From contig NZ_MKFI01000004.1 of the NCBI RefSeq assembly GCF_001982635.1, positions 117,609-181,608 on the forward strand: 64,000 nucleotides of DNA, given 5' to 3'. Position numbers and translations under genes: made by a program. Source of the stretch: Bradyrhizobium mercantei (GTDB taxonomy: Bacteria > Pseudomonadota > Alphaproteobacteria > Rhizobiales > Xanthobacteraceae). The notes under the pieces are model-generated. The model was not told the origin of the DNA. It did no database searches and saw only the letters and a program-made list of their open reading frames with translations. Of the stretch, positions 1 to 9,212 are shown piece by piece; position 1 is the stretch's first letter; every line of letters begins with the position of its first letter.

Positions 1-562
1 TCTGGACCATGGTCGCGATATCGCCCGAGTAATATTTGGGATCCTCGGGTTCGTTCCAGATTTCCCAGTATTTGATGCGGCCGGCAGCGCGCGCAACCGC
101 CGCGCGCACCCATTCATCCCATGACGCCAGATCGGCCGGCGGCGAGCTCGCGCCGGGCGTGAACGCCGGTGGCGCATCCTTCACCGACGCGGCCCATCTC
201 GGCGTGTAGGCGAGATTGAGAACGATCTCGACGTGCTCACGCTCCGCCGCCGCTAGGATGGCGTCGAACCGCGCCCAGTTGTAGATGCCCGGCGCGGGGT
301 TGATCTGCGCCCAGTAGATCGCGCCCCACAGCCGAACGCCGTCGAATTTGAGCTCTGGCCAGGGTTGTGACTGCCCGATCGCGTTGATCGTCATGCCGAA
401 CAGCGTCGGCGGGATCACCGCGTTCACGCGGCTCGCATTGAGCGCATCGTTTGACGTCGCACCAGCCCACTGCAGCGGCCATTTGTAGGCCAGCGGCACG
501 AACGCGCTCAAAACCAGCGCAATCAAGACCCTTTGGCCCCAATCCCTCACTCTGCCTGCCAT
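1..562 (-). CDS. Glycoside hydrolase (GH39/GH5-like), C-terminus cut by window edge
   Basis: The reading frame opens at an ATG at 562 and runs off the left edge with no stop, giving 187 N-terminal residues. The N-terminus has a short hydrophobic segment (LIALVLSAFVPLAY), so the protein is probably membrane-anchored or secreted. Seen further on are a (beta/alpha)8-type start (LFGMTINAIGQ, then VRLWGAIYWAQINP) and the motif KYWEIWNEPEDPKYY. WNEP carries the acid/base Glu in clan GH-A enzymes such as GH39 and GH5. It probably trims or degrades a polysaccharide, in keeping with the EPS genes beside it. It is divergent from the GT4 gene at 680. The family is fairly sure; the substrate is unknown because the nucleophile half is outside the window. 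Confidence 0.8.
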   Translation of the reverse strand, partial: MAGRVRDWGQRVLIALVLSAFVPLAYKWPLQWAGATSNDALNASRVNAVIPPTLFGMTINAIGQSQPWPELKFDGVRLWGAIYWAQINPAPGIYNWARFDAILAAAEREHVEIVLNLAYTPRWAASVKDAPPAFTPGASSPPADLASWDEWVRAAVARAAGRIKYWEIWNEPEDPKYYSGDIATMVQ

Positions 563-679
563 GTCCCTGTCTCGTCGCCGTCACATCGGTGCCGGGATTG
601 CATAATGGAAGCCGCGCATGTTAATGCCGATGTTAGTCGGATTGTGATGTTGTTAGGTCAATGGTATAGATCATCGCAG
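563..679. promoter_or_regulatory. Divergent promoter region with three TGTTA(A/G) units
   Basis: This 117-base gap separates the glycoside hydrolase from the GT4 gene. It holds ATGTTAA at 618-624, ATGTTAG at 630-636 and TGTTAG at 651-656. The first two start 12 bases apart. The same unit recurs in other EPS-locus promoters. A regulator-binding role is inference. Confidence 0.35.
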
Positions 680-1981
680 ATGTCGAGAGCTGAACCATCA
701 CCGCGGCGGATCCTGATCATCGTCGAGAACCTTCCGGTTCCTTTCGATCGCAGGGTGTGGTGCGAAGCAACGTCGCTGCGCAAGGCGGGCTACGAAGTTT
801 CCGTGATCTGTCCGAAGGGACGCGGTCATAACGAATCCTACGAATGCCTCGAGGGCATTCACATTTATCGCCATCCGATGCCGGTGGAGGCGCGCGGGAT
901 CGCCGCCTATCTGATCGAATATCCGGTCGCGCTGTTCTGGGAAACGTGGCTTGCGATGAAAGTCGCGTGGAAGCACGGCTTCGACGTGATCCAGGGCTGC
1001 AATCCGCCCGACCTGATCTTCCTGATCGGTCTCCTGTTCAAGCTCGGCGGCAAGCGCTTCGTGTTCGATCATCACGACGTCAATCCCGAGCTCTATGAAG
1101 CCAAATTCGGCCGCAAGGACATTTTCTGGCATCTGCTGCGGCTGGTCGAGTATCTCACCTTCAAGACCGCAAGCATCTCGATCGCGACCAACGAGTCCTA
1201 TCGCGAGATCGCGATCGCGCGCGGCCGCATGCCGACCAATCGCGTCTTCGTGGTGCGCTCCGGCCCCAATCTCGACCGCGTGCGCTCGCGTCCGGCCGAT
1301 CCGGCCTGGCGCCGTGGCCGGCGCTACAGCGTCGGCTATGTCGGCGTGATCGGCCAGTCGGAGGGCATCGATCTCCTGCTGCAGTCGATCGGCCACATCG
1401 TCCACGATCTCGGACGCACCGACATCCAGTTCAACATCGCCGGCACCGGCCCGGAATGGAATGCCGTCGTCAAGCTGTGCGAGGAGATGCGGCTCTCCGA
1501 CTATGTGAACTTCACCGGCGCTGTCGCCGATGACGCCCTGTTCACGATGCTCTCGACCGCCGATGTTTGTGTCAATCCGGACCGCGTCACGCCGATGAAC
1601 GACATCTCCACCATGAACAAGATCATGGAGTACATGGCGCTCGGACGGCCGATCGTGCAGTTCGACGTGCGCGAAGGCCGGCGCTCCGCGCTCGACGCCT
1701 CGCTCTATGCGGCGAAGAACGACCCGAAGGATTTCGCCAGCAAGATCATTACGTTGATCGATGATCCGGCGCTGCGTCAGACGATGGGCGCCTTTGGCCG
1801 CAGCCGCGTCGAGCGCGCATTGTCCTGGACCCATGAGGAGCCGAAGCTGCTCGCCGCGTATGAGGCGCTGTTCGCGAGAAAGCTCCCCTCGCAGAGCCGC
1901 GTGAACGCCACCGCCGAGCGGCCAGCCTCGCAGTCCTCCGGCATCAACGCCAATGCGGCCGCCGGGCGGGCATCGCGTTGA
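680..1981 (+). CDS. Glycosyltransferase family 4 (EPS biosynthesis)
   Basis: A 433-residue GT-B fold glycosyltransferase. The N-terminal acceptor domain begins RRILIIVENLPVPFDRRVW, typical of GT4 enzymes, and the donor-binding half has YVGVIGQSEGIDLLLQSI and a late NKIMEYMALGRPIVQFD segment that corresponds to the GT4 nucleotide-sugar site. No membrane segment or signal is evident, so it should act at the cytoplasmic face on a lipid-linked intermediate. The frame is open back to 533, with further ATGs at 605 and 647. I chose 680 because the GT-B fold starts about ten residues later and the upstream extension has no family-like sequence. It starts a plus-strand block with the dehydrogenase at 2061. 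Donor and acceptor sugars cannot be told from sequence. Confidence 0.88.
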   Translation: MSRAEPSPRRILIIVENLPVPFDRRVWCEATSLRKAGYEVSVICPKGRGHNESYECLEGIHIYRHPMPVEARGIAAYLIEYPVALFWETWLAMKVAWKHGFDVIQGCNPPDLIFLIGLLFKLGGKRFVFDHHDVNPELYEAKFGRKDIFWHLLRLVEYLTFKTASISIATNESYREIAIARGRMPTNRVFVVRSGPNLDRVRSRPADPAWRRGRRYSVGYVGVIGQSEGIDLLLQSIGHIVHDLGRTDIQFNIAGTGPEWNAVVKLCEEMRLSDYVNFTGAVADDALFTMLSTADVCVNPDRVTPMNDISTMNKIMEYMALGRPIVQFDVREGRRSALDASLYAAKNDPKDFASKIITLIDDPALRQTMGAFGRSRVERALSWTHEEPKLLAAYEALFARKLPSQSRVNATAERPASQSSGINANAAAGRASR

Positions 1982-2060
1982 ACACCCTGCCGCCTCACTC
2001 TCGTCAAGCGCGACGCGGCTGCGGCCGCGCGCACGTTCCTGGATTGTTGAAGGTCGAAGC

Positions 2061-3371
2061 ATGAACGTCAGCATTTTCGGCCTCGGCTACGTCGGAACGG
2101 TGTGCGCGGCCTGCTTCACCGAGCTCGGCCACCAGATCATCGGCGTCGACAAGAGCGTCGCGAAGGTCGACCTGATCCGCGAAGGCCGATCGCCGGTCAT
2201 CGAGCCCGGCATCTCGGACAAGGTGGCGCGCGCGGTGGCAACGGGCCAGCTGACCGCGACCACCGACGCCACCGAGGCGATCGTCAACAGCGACATATCG
2301 ATGGTCTGCGTCGGCACGCCGTCATCAGGTAATGGCAACCTCGACCTGACCGCGATCCGGCAGGTCGCGATCGAGATCGGCCGCGGGCTGCGCGCGAAGA
2401 ACGCGCCGCATACCGTGACGATCCGCTCCACCGTGCTGCCCGGCACCACCCGCGGCACCGTCGGGCCGCTGATCGAGGAAGCCTCCGGCAACAGGATCGG
2501 ACGCGATTTCGACCTCGCCTTCAATCCCGAATTCCTGCGCGAAGGCTCAGCGATTGCGGACTTCAACGCGCCGTCCAAGACCGTGGTCGGCGCCTTCAAC
2601 CAGGAAACCGCCGACCGCGTCATGGCGCTCTACAAGGATCTGCCCGGCGCCAAGATCACCCCGCCGGTCGAGACCGCGGAACTCGCCAAGTATGTCGACA
2701 ACAGCTGGCATGCGCTGAAGGTCTCCTTCGCCAACGAGATCGGCACCATCGCGAAGACGCTCGGCATCGACGGCCGCGACGTCATGAACATCTTCATGCA
2801 GGATACGCGGCTCAACATCTCGCCGGCCTATTTGCGGCCCGGTTTTGCCTTCGGCGGCTCGTGCCTGCCGAAGGACGTCAAGGCGCTCAAGCACCTCGCG
2901 CATAGCCGTGGACTGTCGACGCCGGTGCTGGAAAGCATCCTGCCGAGCAACGACATGATCATGTCGCGCGGCGCCGACTGGATCCTGTCGCATGACGGCC
3001 GCCGCATCGCCTTCCTCGGCATCAGCTTCAAGGCCGGCACCGACGATGTCCGCGAAAGCCCGTTCGTTGAGCTGGTCAAGAGCTTGCGCGGCGAGCAGCG
3101 CGAGATCCGGATCTACGACCCCAATGTGCAGCTGTCGCAACTGATCGGCGCCAACCGGGACTTCATGATGCGCAACCCGGAGCTGGTCGGCCTGCTGCAT
3201 GACGATGTGACGGCGACGATCGAATGGGCCGACATCATCGTGCTGACGACGGCCGATCCGCGTTTCGTTACGGCGCTGACGGCAACCCGCCCCGACCAGA
3301 TCGTGCTCGAACTGTCGGATATCGGACTGCCCGATGAAGTCAGCGCCAGAGTGAGCGGCTTCCACTGGTAG
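2061..3371 (+). CDS. AlgD-like nucleotide-sugar 6-dehydrogenase (GDP-mannose or UDP-glucose)
   Basis: A 436-residue NAD-dependent four-electron dehydrogenase that oxidises the C6 hydroxyl of a nucleotide sugar to a uronate. The Rossmann GLGYVG is at residues 7-12, followed by the family segments IRSTVLPGTT and NPEFLREGSA. The catalytic Cys lies in FAFGGSCLPKDVKAL. Counting codons puts it at residue 268, the catalytic position of Pseudomonas AlgD, and flanking segments (WHALKVSFANEIG, FLGISFKAGTDDVRESP) also resemble AlgD. GDP-mannose 6-dehydrogenase is therefore favoured, but UDP-glucose cannot be excluded. Start at 2061 follows GAAGG and begins directly at the Rossmann strand. The stop lies two bases before the next ATG, so it is co-transcribed with the methyltransferase. 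Confidence 0.87.
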   Translation: MNVSIFGLGYVGTVCAACFTELGHQIIGVDKSVAKVDLIREGRSPVIEPGISDKVARAVATGQLTATTDATEAIVNSDISMVCVGTPSSGNGNLDLTAIRQVAIEIGRGLRAKNAPHTVTIRSTVLPGTTRGTVGPLIEEASGNRIGRDFDLAFNPEFLREGSAIADFNAPSKTVVGAFNQETADRVMALYKDLPGAKITPPVETAELAKYVDNSWHALKVSFANEIGTIAKTLGIDGRDVMNIFMQDTRLNISPAYLRPGFAFGGSCLPKDVKALKHLAHSRGLSTPVLESILPSNDMIMSRGADWILSHDGRRIAFLGISFKAGTDDVRESPFVELVKSLRGEQREIRIYDPNVQLSQLIGANRDFMMRNPELVGLLHDDVTATIEWADIIVLTTADPRFVTALTATRPDQIVLELSDIGLPDEVSARVSGFHW

Positions 3372-3373
3372 GG

Positions 3374-4099
3374 ATGACCATGGCCGTCATGGCCGAGACC
3401 CGCGACCGACCCGAAATCCGCTTCCACGACGAGATTTCGTCGGAGTGGGAGACGCTGCATCGGAGCCGCACCTTCAAGGCGCGCACGGCCGCGATGTTCG
3501 GCCTGCTCGGCAACGCGGACCTCAGCGGGCAGCGCTGGCTGGATGCAGGTTGCGGCACCGGAACGCTCTCCCGCCTGCTCGCCGCACGCGGCTGCGACGT
3601 GACCGGCGTCGACGCCTCGTCGGAGATGATCGTGACTGCACGCAGCGGCCTTGCCGACAGTCTGCTGGCCGAACGGCTCACATTCCAGCAGATCCCGACC
3701 ATCGCAAACCTGCCATTTGCCGATCGATCCTTCGACGGCGTGCTGTGCGCCAGCGTGCTGGAATATGTCCCCGACGTGGCGCAATGCCTCGCCCAGATCC
3801 ATCGCGTGCTCAGCCCCGGCGGCCTGTTGCTGGTCTCGATCCCCAACCGCGGATCACTGCTGCGCCAGGGTTACAAGCTCGCCCATGCGGCCTCTTCGCG
3901 CCTGTCGGCGCGGCCGCTGTTCCGCTACCTCGCCTTCTCCAAATTCGACGCCTCGCCGGCCACGATGCAGGGCCTGCTGCGGCAACATGGCTTCACGATG
4001 CTGGGCACGAGCTTCGCCGGCTCTCCGCTGCCGCCGGCGCTCGATCGCCGGCCTGCGCTGGGCACGCTGATCAATATCCTCGCGCGGCGCGGCGATTGA
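3374..4099 (+). CDS. Class I SAM-dependent methyltransferase
   Basis: 241 residues. The SAM-binding motif I is WLDAGCGTGTLSRLLA (about residues 56-71), followed by the acidic strand VTGVDAS and a motif II/III region with PFADRSFDGVLCASVLEYV, all typical of Methyltransf_11/25 proteins. Its start is two bases after the dehydrogenase stop, so it probably methylates an EPS sugar or a lipid-linked intermediate. The gene converges with the next methyltransferase, with 21 bases between stops. ATG at 3374 is the first of three close ATGs (3374, 3380, 3389) and its use is not certain. The acceptor is unknown. Confidence 0.82.
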   Translation: MTMAVMAETRDRPEIRFHDEISSEWETLHRSRTFKARTAAMFGLLGNADLSGQRWLDAGCGTGTLSRLLAARGCDVTGVDASSEMIVTARSGLADSLLAERLTFQQIPTIANLPFADRSFDGVLCASVLEYVPDVAQCLAQIHRVLSPGGLLLVSIPNRGSLLRQGYKLAHAASSRLSARPLFRYLAFSKFDASPATMQGLLRQHGFTMLGTSFAGSPLPPALDRRPALGTLINILARRGD

Positions 4100-4120
4100 C
4101 GCGGCAGGCCAATGCCGGCC

Positions 4121-4792
4121 TCAGGCCTTGATCGCCATCAGCGATTTGGTCATGCCGAGATAGCGTTCGCGATAGATTTTCGCGTCCGGAAACGTCTCCG
4201 TCATCTCGCCCCAGTCGAACAGATGCCAGTCGGGCGCAGTCCGCTTGAACCAGAAGCGGTTGAAGACCTCGATCAGTGAGATTTGCAGCCGCCTCGGCAA
4301 CAGCACGATGATGCCGGGCAGCCAGGTATGGCTCTCGATCGGGAAGTAGCGGTACGGCGTCTGCACGTAGAAGGACTTCGCGACCCGCGCGATCTCGCTT
4401 GCAAAGCGGTTCTGGTGCTCGCGCGCGATACTGTGGAACGCCGCGTCGCTGTCGATCGTCACGACGTCCTGCTTCGGCCCGGTGACATGCTCGATCACCG
4501 ATGAGCAGAAGCAGAAGTCGAACGCCTGATCGTCGAACGGCAGACGCTCGGTTTCCTGCAGCAGCACCGTCTTGAACCCGAAGCGCTCGCGCGCGGCCTT
4601 CAGATCGTCGGCCGAGATGTCGCAGACCGTGATGTCGGCATGGCGCGGCAGGATCGCGCGGATGTGCCGGCCGGTGCCGCCGCCCAGATCGAGGATTTTT
4701 GCATTCAGCGGCAGGTTCACGGTGCGGACGAGGAACTCGCCGCGCCGCTGGCGTGCCGCACTGGAAAATCGGGCCTGGATGGCGCCCAGCAC
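4121..4792 (-). CDS. SAM-dependent methyltransferase, last gene of the EPS minus-strand unit
   Basis: 223 residues. Motif I is ILDLGGGTGRHIRAIL (about residues 33-48), with ITVCDISADDL as the acidic loop and LPFDDQAFDFCFCSSVIEHV in the motif II/III region. The C-terminal half is rich in aromatic residues (YVQTPYRYFPIESHTW, RFWFKRTAPDWHLFDW), as seen in lipopolysaccharide- and EPS-associated methyltransferases. It lies 76 bases downstream of the methyltransferase at 4869-5492 on the same strand. Probably cytoplasmic. The acceptor cannot be predicted. Confidence 0.8.
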   Translation of the reverse strand: MLGAIQARFSSAARQRRGEFLVRTVNLPLNAKILDLGGGTGRHIRAILPRHADITVCDISADDLKAARERFGFKTVLLQETERLPFDDQAFDFCFCSSVIEHVTGPKQDVVTIDSDAAFHSIAREHQNRFASEIARVAKSFYVQTPYRYFPIESHTWLPGIIVLLPRRLQISLIEVFNRFWFKRTAPDWHLFDWGEMTETFPDAKIYRERYLGMTKSLMAIKA

Positions 4793-4868
4793 TGTCAGTC
4801 TCCTGCTACCGGTCCGTTCGACCTAGCACGGCGCGCACAATCCTTCACGCAACCTTGCATCGATTTAC

Positions 4869-5492
4869 TCACTTGATCGCCTCGAAGAAGATCGACTCGT
4901 CCGGCCGGTTGTCGAGCCGGTCGATGTCGGGACAGACGCCCTCGCGAAAGGCCCGTGTATGGGTCTCTGAACACCCCGCGTCGCGGAACAACGTTGCGAG
5001 CGAGGCACGGGTGAAGCCCCAATGATGCGCGAAGGCGGCCTCCTTGCGGCGCTCGATCTCGAACACGCCCCTGAGGAAGGCGTGCGGCGCGGCGGGATCA
5101 TAGAGCGCGACGATCCGCTCCATGTCGGGGACGGCGATGCGGCACACCCCACCGGGCGCCAGCACCCGCGCGATCTCGCGCGCCAGCCGCTCGACCTCGT
5201 CGGGAAACAGATGCTCGAACACATGCGCACTGAACACCGCCGAAAGGCTGCCATCCGCGAACGGCAGCGGCCTGGTCAGGTCCATGTGGCGGAGCCCGGC
5301 AAACCTGCCCTGGCGATGCTCGGCATAGCGGGCATCGCTCAAGAGGCCGGCGAGATGCAACGCCTTTGCCGCGAACGGCACCCGCGCAATCCACAAATGC
5401 ATCGTGATGTCGGTATTGATCCAGCCTTCGATGCCGCAATTGAAGGCCCCGATATGCAGCCGCTGGAGCTGAGAGCCGCGCGCGTCGGTCAT
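4869..5492 (-). CDS. SAM-dependent methyltransferase, translationally coupled to the flippase gene
   Basis: 207 residues from ATG 5492. The start overlaps the upstream flippase stop as ATGA, which favours it over the longer open frame that reaches 5699. The protein begins with RLHIGAFNCGIEGWINTDI, the degenerate motif I of the short EPS/LPS methyltransferases of the predicted SAM-dependent methyltransferase (COG4627-like) type. Then come LPFADGSLSAVFSAHVFEHL and EIARVLAPGGVCRIAVPD, classic Methyltransf_11 motifs. Overlap with the flippase gene implies a role in EPS building. Substrate unknown. Confidence 0.8.
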   Translation of the reverse strand: MTDARGSQLQRLHIGAFNCGIEGWINTDITMHLWIARVPFAAKALHLAGLLSDARYAEHRQGRFAGLRHMDLTRPLPFADGSLSAVFSAHVFEHLFPDEVERLAREIARVLAPGGVCRIAVPDMERIVALYDPAAPHAFLRGVFEIERRKEAAFAHHWGFTRASLATLFRDAGCSETHTRAFREGVCPDIDRLDNRPDESIFFEAIK

Positions 5493-6808
5493 GTCCGCTC
5501 CCGCACCGAATTGGTCAGCACAACTGTGATCACCGACGCCGCGCTGGAGGCGACCATCGCCGCGACCGCGCCGGTCACCTGCCAGGCCGGCGCCGCGAAC
5601 GGCAGGACGCAGCACAGCGCAACGAGGCCGGCGATCCGGCTCAGCATGAACCGCTGCGGCTTGCCGGTCGCAAACAGCGGCAGCGCGAGGCCGAGCCACA
5701 CCGCGTCGAGCGCCATCGCAGCGCCCATCAGAGCGGGGCTGCCGCTGCCGATCTCATAGGTCCGACCGTGGATGACAAGCGCGAGAATGCGCTGGCCGAG
5801 CAGCACGACCGCAGCACCATAGGCTGCCGCGATCGAGCCGAGCAGCAGGGCGTTTTCGCGCGCGGCGGCGGCGACTGCGTCGCGCCGGCCGGCGCGCAGC
5901 TCGGCGGCGATTTCCGGCAGGCGGACCGAGAACATCGTCGCGCAGAATTGGCTCAGCGGTGCAAACACCAGCAGCAGGATCCGCAGCGAGGCGCTCGCGT
6001 CCAGCCCGATCAGCAGCCCGCACACCGGGATCAGCCCGATGCTGCCGATCCAGTAGGTGAGCGAGGTGGCGACGAACCAGCGGCCGTTCCGGAACAGCCG
6101 CCGCAGCGAGCCGCGGAAGATCCTGGCTTGCGGCCACGCCAGCTCGCGCGTGTGGGCCAGCAGCAGGCTCGCGGCTATCGCCGCCGAGATCGCGATGCAG
6201 GCCATCGCCGCCGCGGCGCCCGCGAGCTTGAGGGCGATCATCAGTCCGGCCGAGGCGACAAGCGCCACGCAATAAGTCAGCGAGGACGCCACCGCGCGCG
6301 GCAGCCGCCCGTCGAGATAGCAGATGCGGCGGAACATGCTCTGCAGCCGAACCGCCGGGATCGCGAGCCCGGTTGCGATCACGAGCCCACCGGCGTCCCC
6401 GCCGACGGCCGCGATCACAAGGCCCGCGATCACCAGCAGCAGGCCAAGCGCGGCCGAAATGAGCAGCGACGACAGATAGAGACCAAGCCGCAATTGCGGC
6501 CACAGCGATCTCGGGATGCGATGCGCGGTCGCCGGCAGGCCGTCGTCGAACAGGCCGCGCAGGAACACCGCCTCGATCAGGATCGAGAACGACCAGGCGA
6601 CGCTGAACCGGCCGAACGAATTGATGTCGAGCACATTGGCGAGCACGATCGTCAGCACGAAGGCGGAGCCGCTGAGCAGCGCCTGGTCGATCAGGCCGAG
6701 CGCGACATTGCCCCCGGCGCGCCGCAGCCGGCGGAGCATTCCGCTCACGGCCCCGGCGAGCCCCGTCTGGGCCGCCACACGATCCAACCTGTCGGTCAAC
6801 GCACTCAC
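5489..6808 (-). CDS. Wzx-like polysaccharide flippase
   Basis: A 439-residue integral membrane protein with about 12 hydrophobic segments spread through its length. The first helix region (NVALGLIDQALLSGSAFVLT, then NSFGRFSVAWS) matches the start of polysaccharide biosynthesis/MATE-like flippases, where a Gly-Arg-Phe turn follows the first helix. In the Wzx/Wzy pathway this protein moves undecaprenyl-PP-linked repeat units across the inner membrane. It overlaps the polymerase-like gene by four bases (6805-6808) and the methyltransferase by four bases (5489-5492). That context supports flippase over drug export. Confidence 0.82.
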   Translation of the reverse strand: MSALTDRLDRVAAQTGLAGAVSGMLRRLRRAGGNVALGLIDQALLSGSAFVLTIVLANVLDINSFGRFSVAWSFSILIEAVFLRGLFDDGLPATAHRIPRSLWPQLRLGLYLSSLLISAALGLLLVIAGLVIAAVGGDAGGLVIATGLAIPAVRLQSMFRRICYLDGRLPRAVASSLTYCVALVASAGLMIALKLAGAAAAMACIAISAAIAASLLLAHTRELAWPQARIFRGSLRRLFRNGRWFVATSLTYWIGSIGLIPVCGLLIGLDASASLRILLLVFAPLSQFCATMFSVRLPEIAAELRAGRRDAVAAAARENALLLGSIAAAYGAAVVLLGQRILALVIHGRTYEIGSGSPALMGAAMALDAVWLGLALPLFATGKPQRFMLSRIAGLVALCCVLPFAAPAWQVTGAVAAMVASSAASVITVVLTNSVRERT

Positions 6809-8097
6809 GCCTCACTCACACGCAGTCTGGTGAACGCCCGCCGCGGCGCCGCTTGCAGCCTGGCCTCCGGGCCGAAATAGCACCAGAACACCAGCACGCA
6901 GCCGAAATAATTGTGCAGCAGCTGGCTCGAGTCGTTGGCGGACGCGATCGCCACGAACAGCAACATCGCAAACGGCGCCAGCCAGTACATCCCTCGCCGC
7001 TCGAACGTGAAGACGATGGTGTTCCACAGCGCGCGCGCCAGCAGCAGGATATAGAGCGCGCCGCCGAGCAGACCGAACTGGAGAAAGGCGTCGAGATAGG
7101 AATTCTCGAACGAGCCGAACTCGGTATTCCAGGGCGCCATGCTGGTCAGCTCATTCGCAGGCGAGTTCGGCAGCTCGTTGAAGAACCCCGAGAAACCGTA
7201 GCCGAGCCAGGGATGTTGCCAGAAGAAGTACGGCCAGACCGACCACAGGAACGAGCGCCCGGTCAGGTTTCCGCTGCGGCCGACCAATCCATACAACTCG
7301 TCGCTCGGCACGGCGAACACCACGAGCGCGACAAAGGCGAGGCCGAGCCAGTAGATCGCGGCAGCGCCCCTGTGCCCGAGCACCACCAGCAGCAGCCCGA
7401 AGGTCACGGCAAGCGCCGTCAGCATGCTGATCAGCGGTCCCGCTGCGCCGGCCGCCGCGAGCGCAAACAGATGACATCCCATCAGCAGCACAGACCAGCC
7501 GACTTGCTTGCGCGGCCCCGCCAGCATGCGAACAAAGCAGATCAGCACCATCAGCCCGAAGAAGGCACCCGCCAGGTTCTTGTGGCCGAACACGCCGGCA
7601 TAGGCCTGGGTGCCGAGCACCGTCGGCCGGTGCAGCGGGTCGTAGTCCCATTGCGAGCCGATCACCGGAAACAGCAGGACGTGAACGATCAGCACCACGA
7701 TTCCAATCCGGAACAGGGTGTCGATGAGACGATCAACGGGACAGCTGATCACGACCCACGCCGAGAACATCGTGGTCAGCAGATACATCGCGAACTTGAT
7801 CGAGGAGCCGGCGGGGTCGGCACTCAATGCCAGCGACACGCCCGCGAAGGCGATGAACGTCAGATAGAGATGCGATTGCAGCATCAGCAGGCCGAAGCGC
7901 TTCCGATCGACCGCAATGTGCAGCATCAGCAGGATGTAGAGCAGCAGCCACGCGGCGCGGAACAGCGTGGACTCGCCGGCCCGTTCGGCGAACGAGATCC
8001 CCTCGATGAAATTGAACAGGAAATAGATGCAGCCGAGCACCATCACCAGATAGGCGTGCAGGAAGACATCAGTGCGCAGCCACCATTTGCCGATCAT
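6805..8097 (-). CDS. O-antigen ligase/polymerase-like membrane protein (Wzy candidate)
   Basis: 430 residues with about 11 membrane helices. The large periplasmic loop has GRSFLWSVWPYFFWQHPWLGYGFSGFF and then FENSYLDAFLQFGLLGGALY, the Wzy_C pattern in which a P-W-x-G-x-G-x-G-x-F stretch is followed by a His/Asn-containing helix. GHKNLAGAFFGLMVLI in the middle is the other family hallmark. It should join repeat units in the periplasm. It overlaps genes on both sides by four bases. Two further proteins of this type occur at 13940 and 17595, so which is the polymerase is unresolved. Confidence 0.83.
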   Translation of the reverse strand: MIGKWWLRTDVFLHAYLVMVLGCIYFLFNFIEGISFAERAGESTLFRAAWLLLYILLMLHIAVDRKRFGLLMLQSHLYLTFIAFAGVSLALSADPAGSSIKFAMYLLTTMFSAWVVISCPVDRLIDTLFRIGIVVLIVHVLLFPVIGSQWDYDPLHRPTVLGTQAYAGVFGHKNLAGAFFGLMVLICFVRMLAGPRKQVGWSVLLMGCHLFALAAAGAAGPLISMLTALAVTFGLLLVVLGHRGAAAIYWLGLAFVALVVFAVPSDELYGLVGRSGNLTGRSFLWSVWPYFFWQHPWLGYGFSGFFNELPNSPANELTSMAPWNTEFGSFENSYLDAFLQFGLLGGALYILLLARALWNTIVFTFERRGMYWLAPFAMLLFVAIASANDSSQLLHNYFGCVLVFWCYFGPEARLQAAPRRAFTRLRVSEA

Positions 8098-9209
8098 GGC
8101 ACCGCTTCCTGCCGGGCCGGCGCCGACATGAGATGATCGACCGCAGCCGTGAAGCGTGCCGCGGCGTCGTCAAGCGCATCGCTTGGTACACTGTGCCGGG
8201 CCTGCAGCGACATCGCCTGCCAGCGCGCGGGATCCTCGAGCAGGCCGCGCGCCGCGTCGACCCAGATCTGTTCATCGAGCGCGCAAACATGGCCATTCTC
8301 ATGGTCGCGCACCAACTCGCCGCCTGCCCCGACATGGGGCGACACCAGGCAGGGCACTCCGCATTGCAGGGCCTCGTTGCACACCAGCCCCCACGGCTCC
8401 AGCAGCGAGGGCAATAGCAGCAGCCGCGATTGCAGGTAGACCTGCGAGATCGCCTGCCACGGCACATAGCTGTCGTGGCTGACCTCGATGCCGGCCTCTC
8501 CAAGCCGCGCCAGCATGCGCTGCTCGGCGGCACCCGCCCCGACCACGCGCACCTTCAGGCCAGGCACGATCCGGCCAAGCGCGATGGCCGCGTTCTCGAA
8601 GAAGATCGCGTTCTTGGCGTCATCGTTGATGCGGGCGCACCAGAGCAGGTGAAACGGACGATCGTGGAATGCAGGCATCGACGGCGGCGGATCCCATGCC
8701 GGCACCAGCGGCACCACGAACAGGTCGTCGTCGCGAACGCCCTGATCTCGGAAGTAGTCCCTGCCCTTGTCGCTACAGCACACGACCGCGTCGCACTGGC
8801 GCAGCAGCCATGGCCGCGCCAGCCGATGGTAGGCGGTATCGGGCATCGTCTCGCGCCAGCCGTCGATCGTCAGCGCAAGCGCCTTGCCGTTGGCGCGCGC
8901 CCATGCCGCGCCGGCCAGCATCGAGGGGTAAAGCCCGTTGACGAACAGCAGATCAGGCGCGAGCGCGTTCAAGGCGCGGCCGATCCCGATATTGAGATGG
9001 GTGTGACGCGACCGCGACAGCGGGATCGAGACGCCCGGCACCGTGCGCGTCGTGTAGCGCGGCGCGAACGAGCCGGCCCAGAAGCGATCGGCCTCCTGCG
9101 CCGTGCAGGACAGCACGGCGAGATCCAGCCCACGGTCAACCAGCTCATTGTAGAGCCGGTTGGTGTAGGGTGTGATCATGTTGTTGAAGACGACCACGCG
9201 CGGCGCCAT
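8094..9209 (-). CDS. Glycosyltransferase family 4
   Basis: 371 residues. The N-terminus (RVVVFNNMITPYTNRLYNEL) is a GT4 acceptor domain start. The C-terminal half holds VVGAGAAEQRMLARL and the donor-site region LLPSLLEPWGLVCNEALQCG (EPWGLVCNEA carries the conserved E-x7-E-like pair) followed by PCLVSPHVGAGGELV. Cytoplasmic enzyme that adds a sugar to the lipid-linked repeat unit. ATG at 9209 is three bases after the methyltransferase stop at 9213, and its own stop overlaps the polymerase-like gene by four bases. Sugar specificity unknown. Confidence 0.88.
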   Translation of the reverse strand: MAPRVVVFNNMITPYTNRLYNELVDRGLDLAVLSCTAQEADRFWAGSFAPRYTTRTVPGVSIPLSRSRHTHLNIGIGRALNALAPDLLFVNGLYPSMLAGAAWARANGKALALTIDGWRETMPDTAYHRLARPWLLRQCDAVVCCSDKGRDYFRDQGVRDDDLFVVPLVPAWDPPPSMPAFHDRPFHLLWCARINDDAKNAIFFENAAIALGRIVPGLKVRVVGAGAAEQRMLARLGEAGIEVSHDSYVPWQAISQVYLQSRLLLLPSLLEPWGLVCNEALQCGVPCLVSPHVGAGGELVRDHENGHVCALDEQIWVDAARGLLEDPARWQAMSLQARHSVPSDALDDAAARFTAAVDHLMSAPARQEAVP

Positions 9210-9212
9210 GGC

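Noticed and set aside
698..2074. Long minus-strand open frame of 458 codons opposite the GT4 gene
   Set aside because: It is antisense to a clear glycosyltransferase and its translation is a His/Arg/Glu-rich string without domain features, as GC-rich antisense frames usually are.
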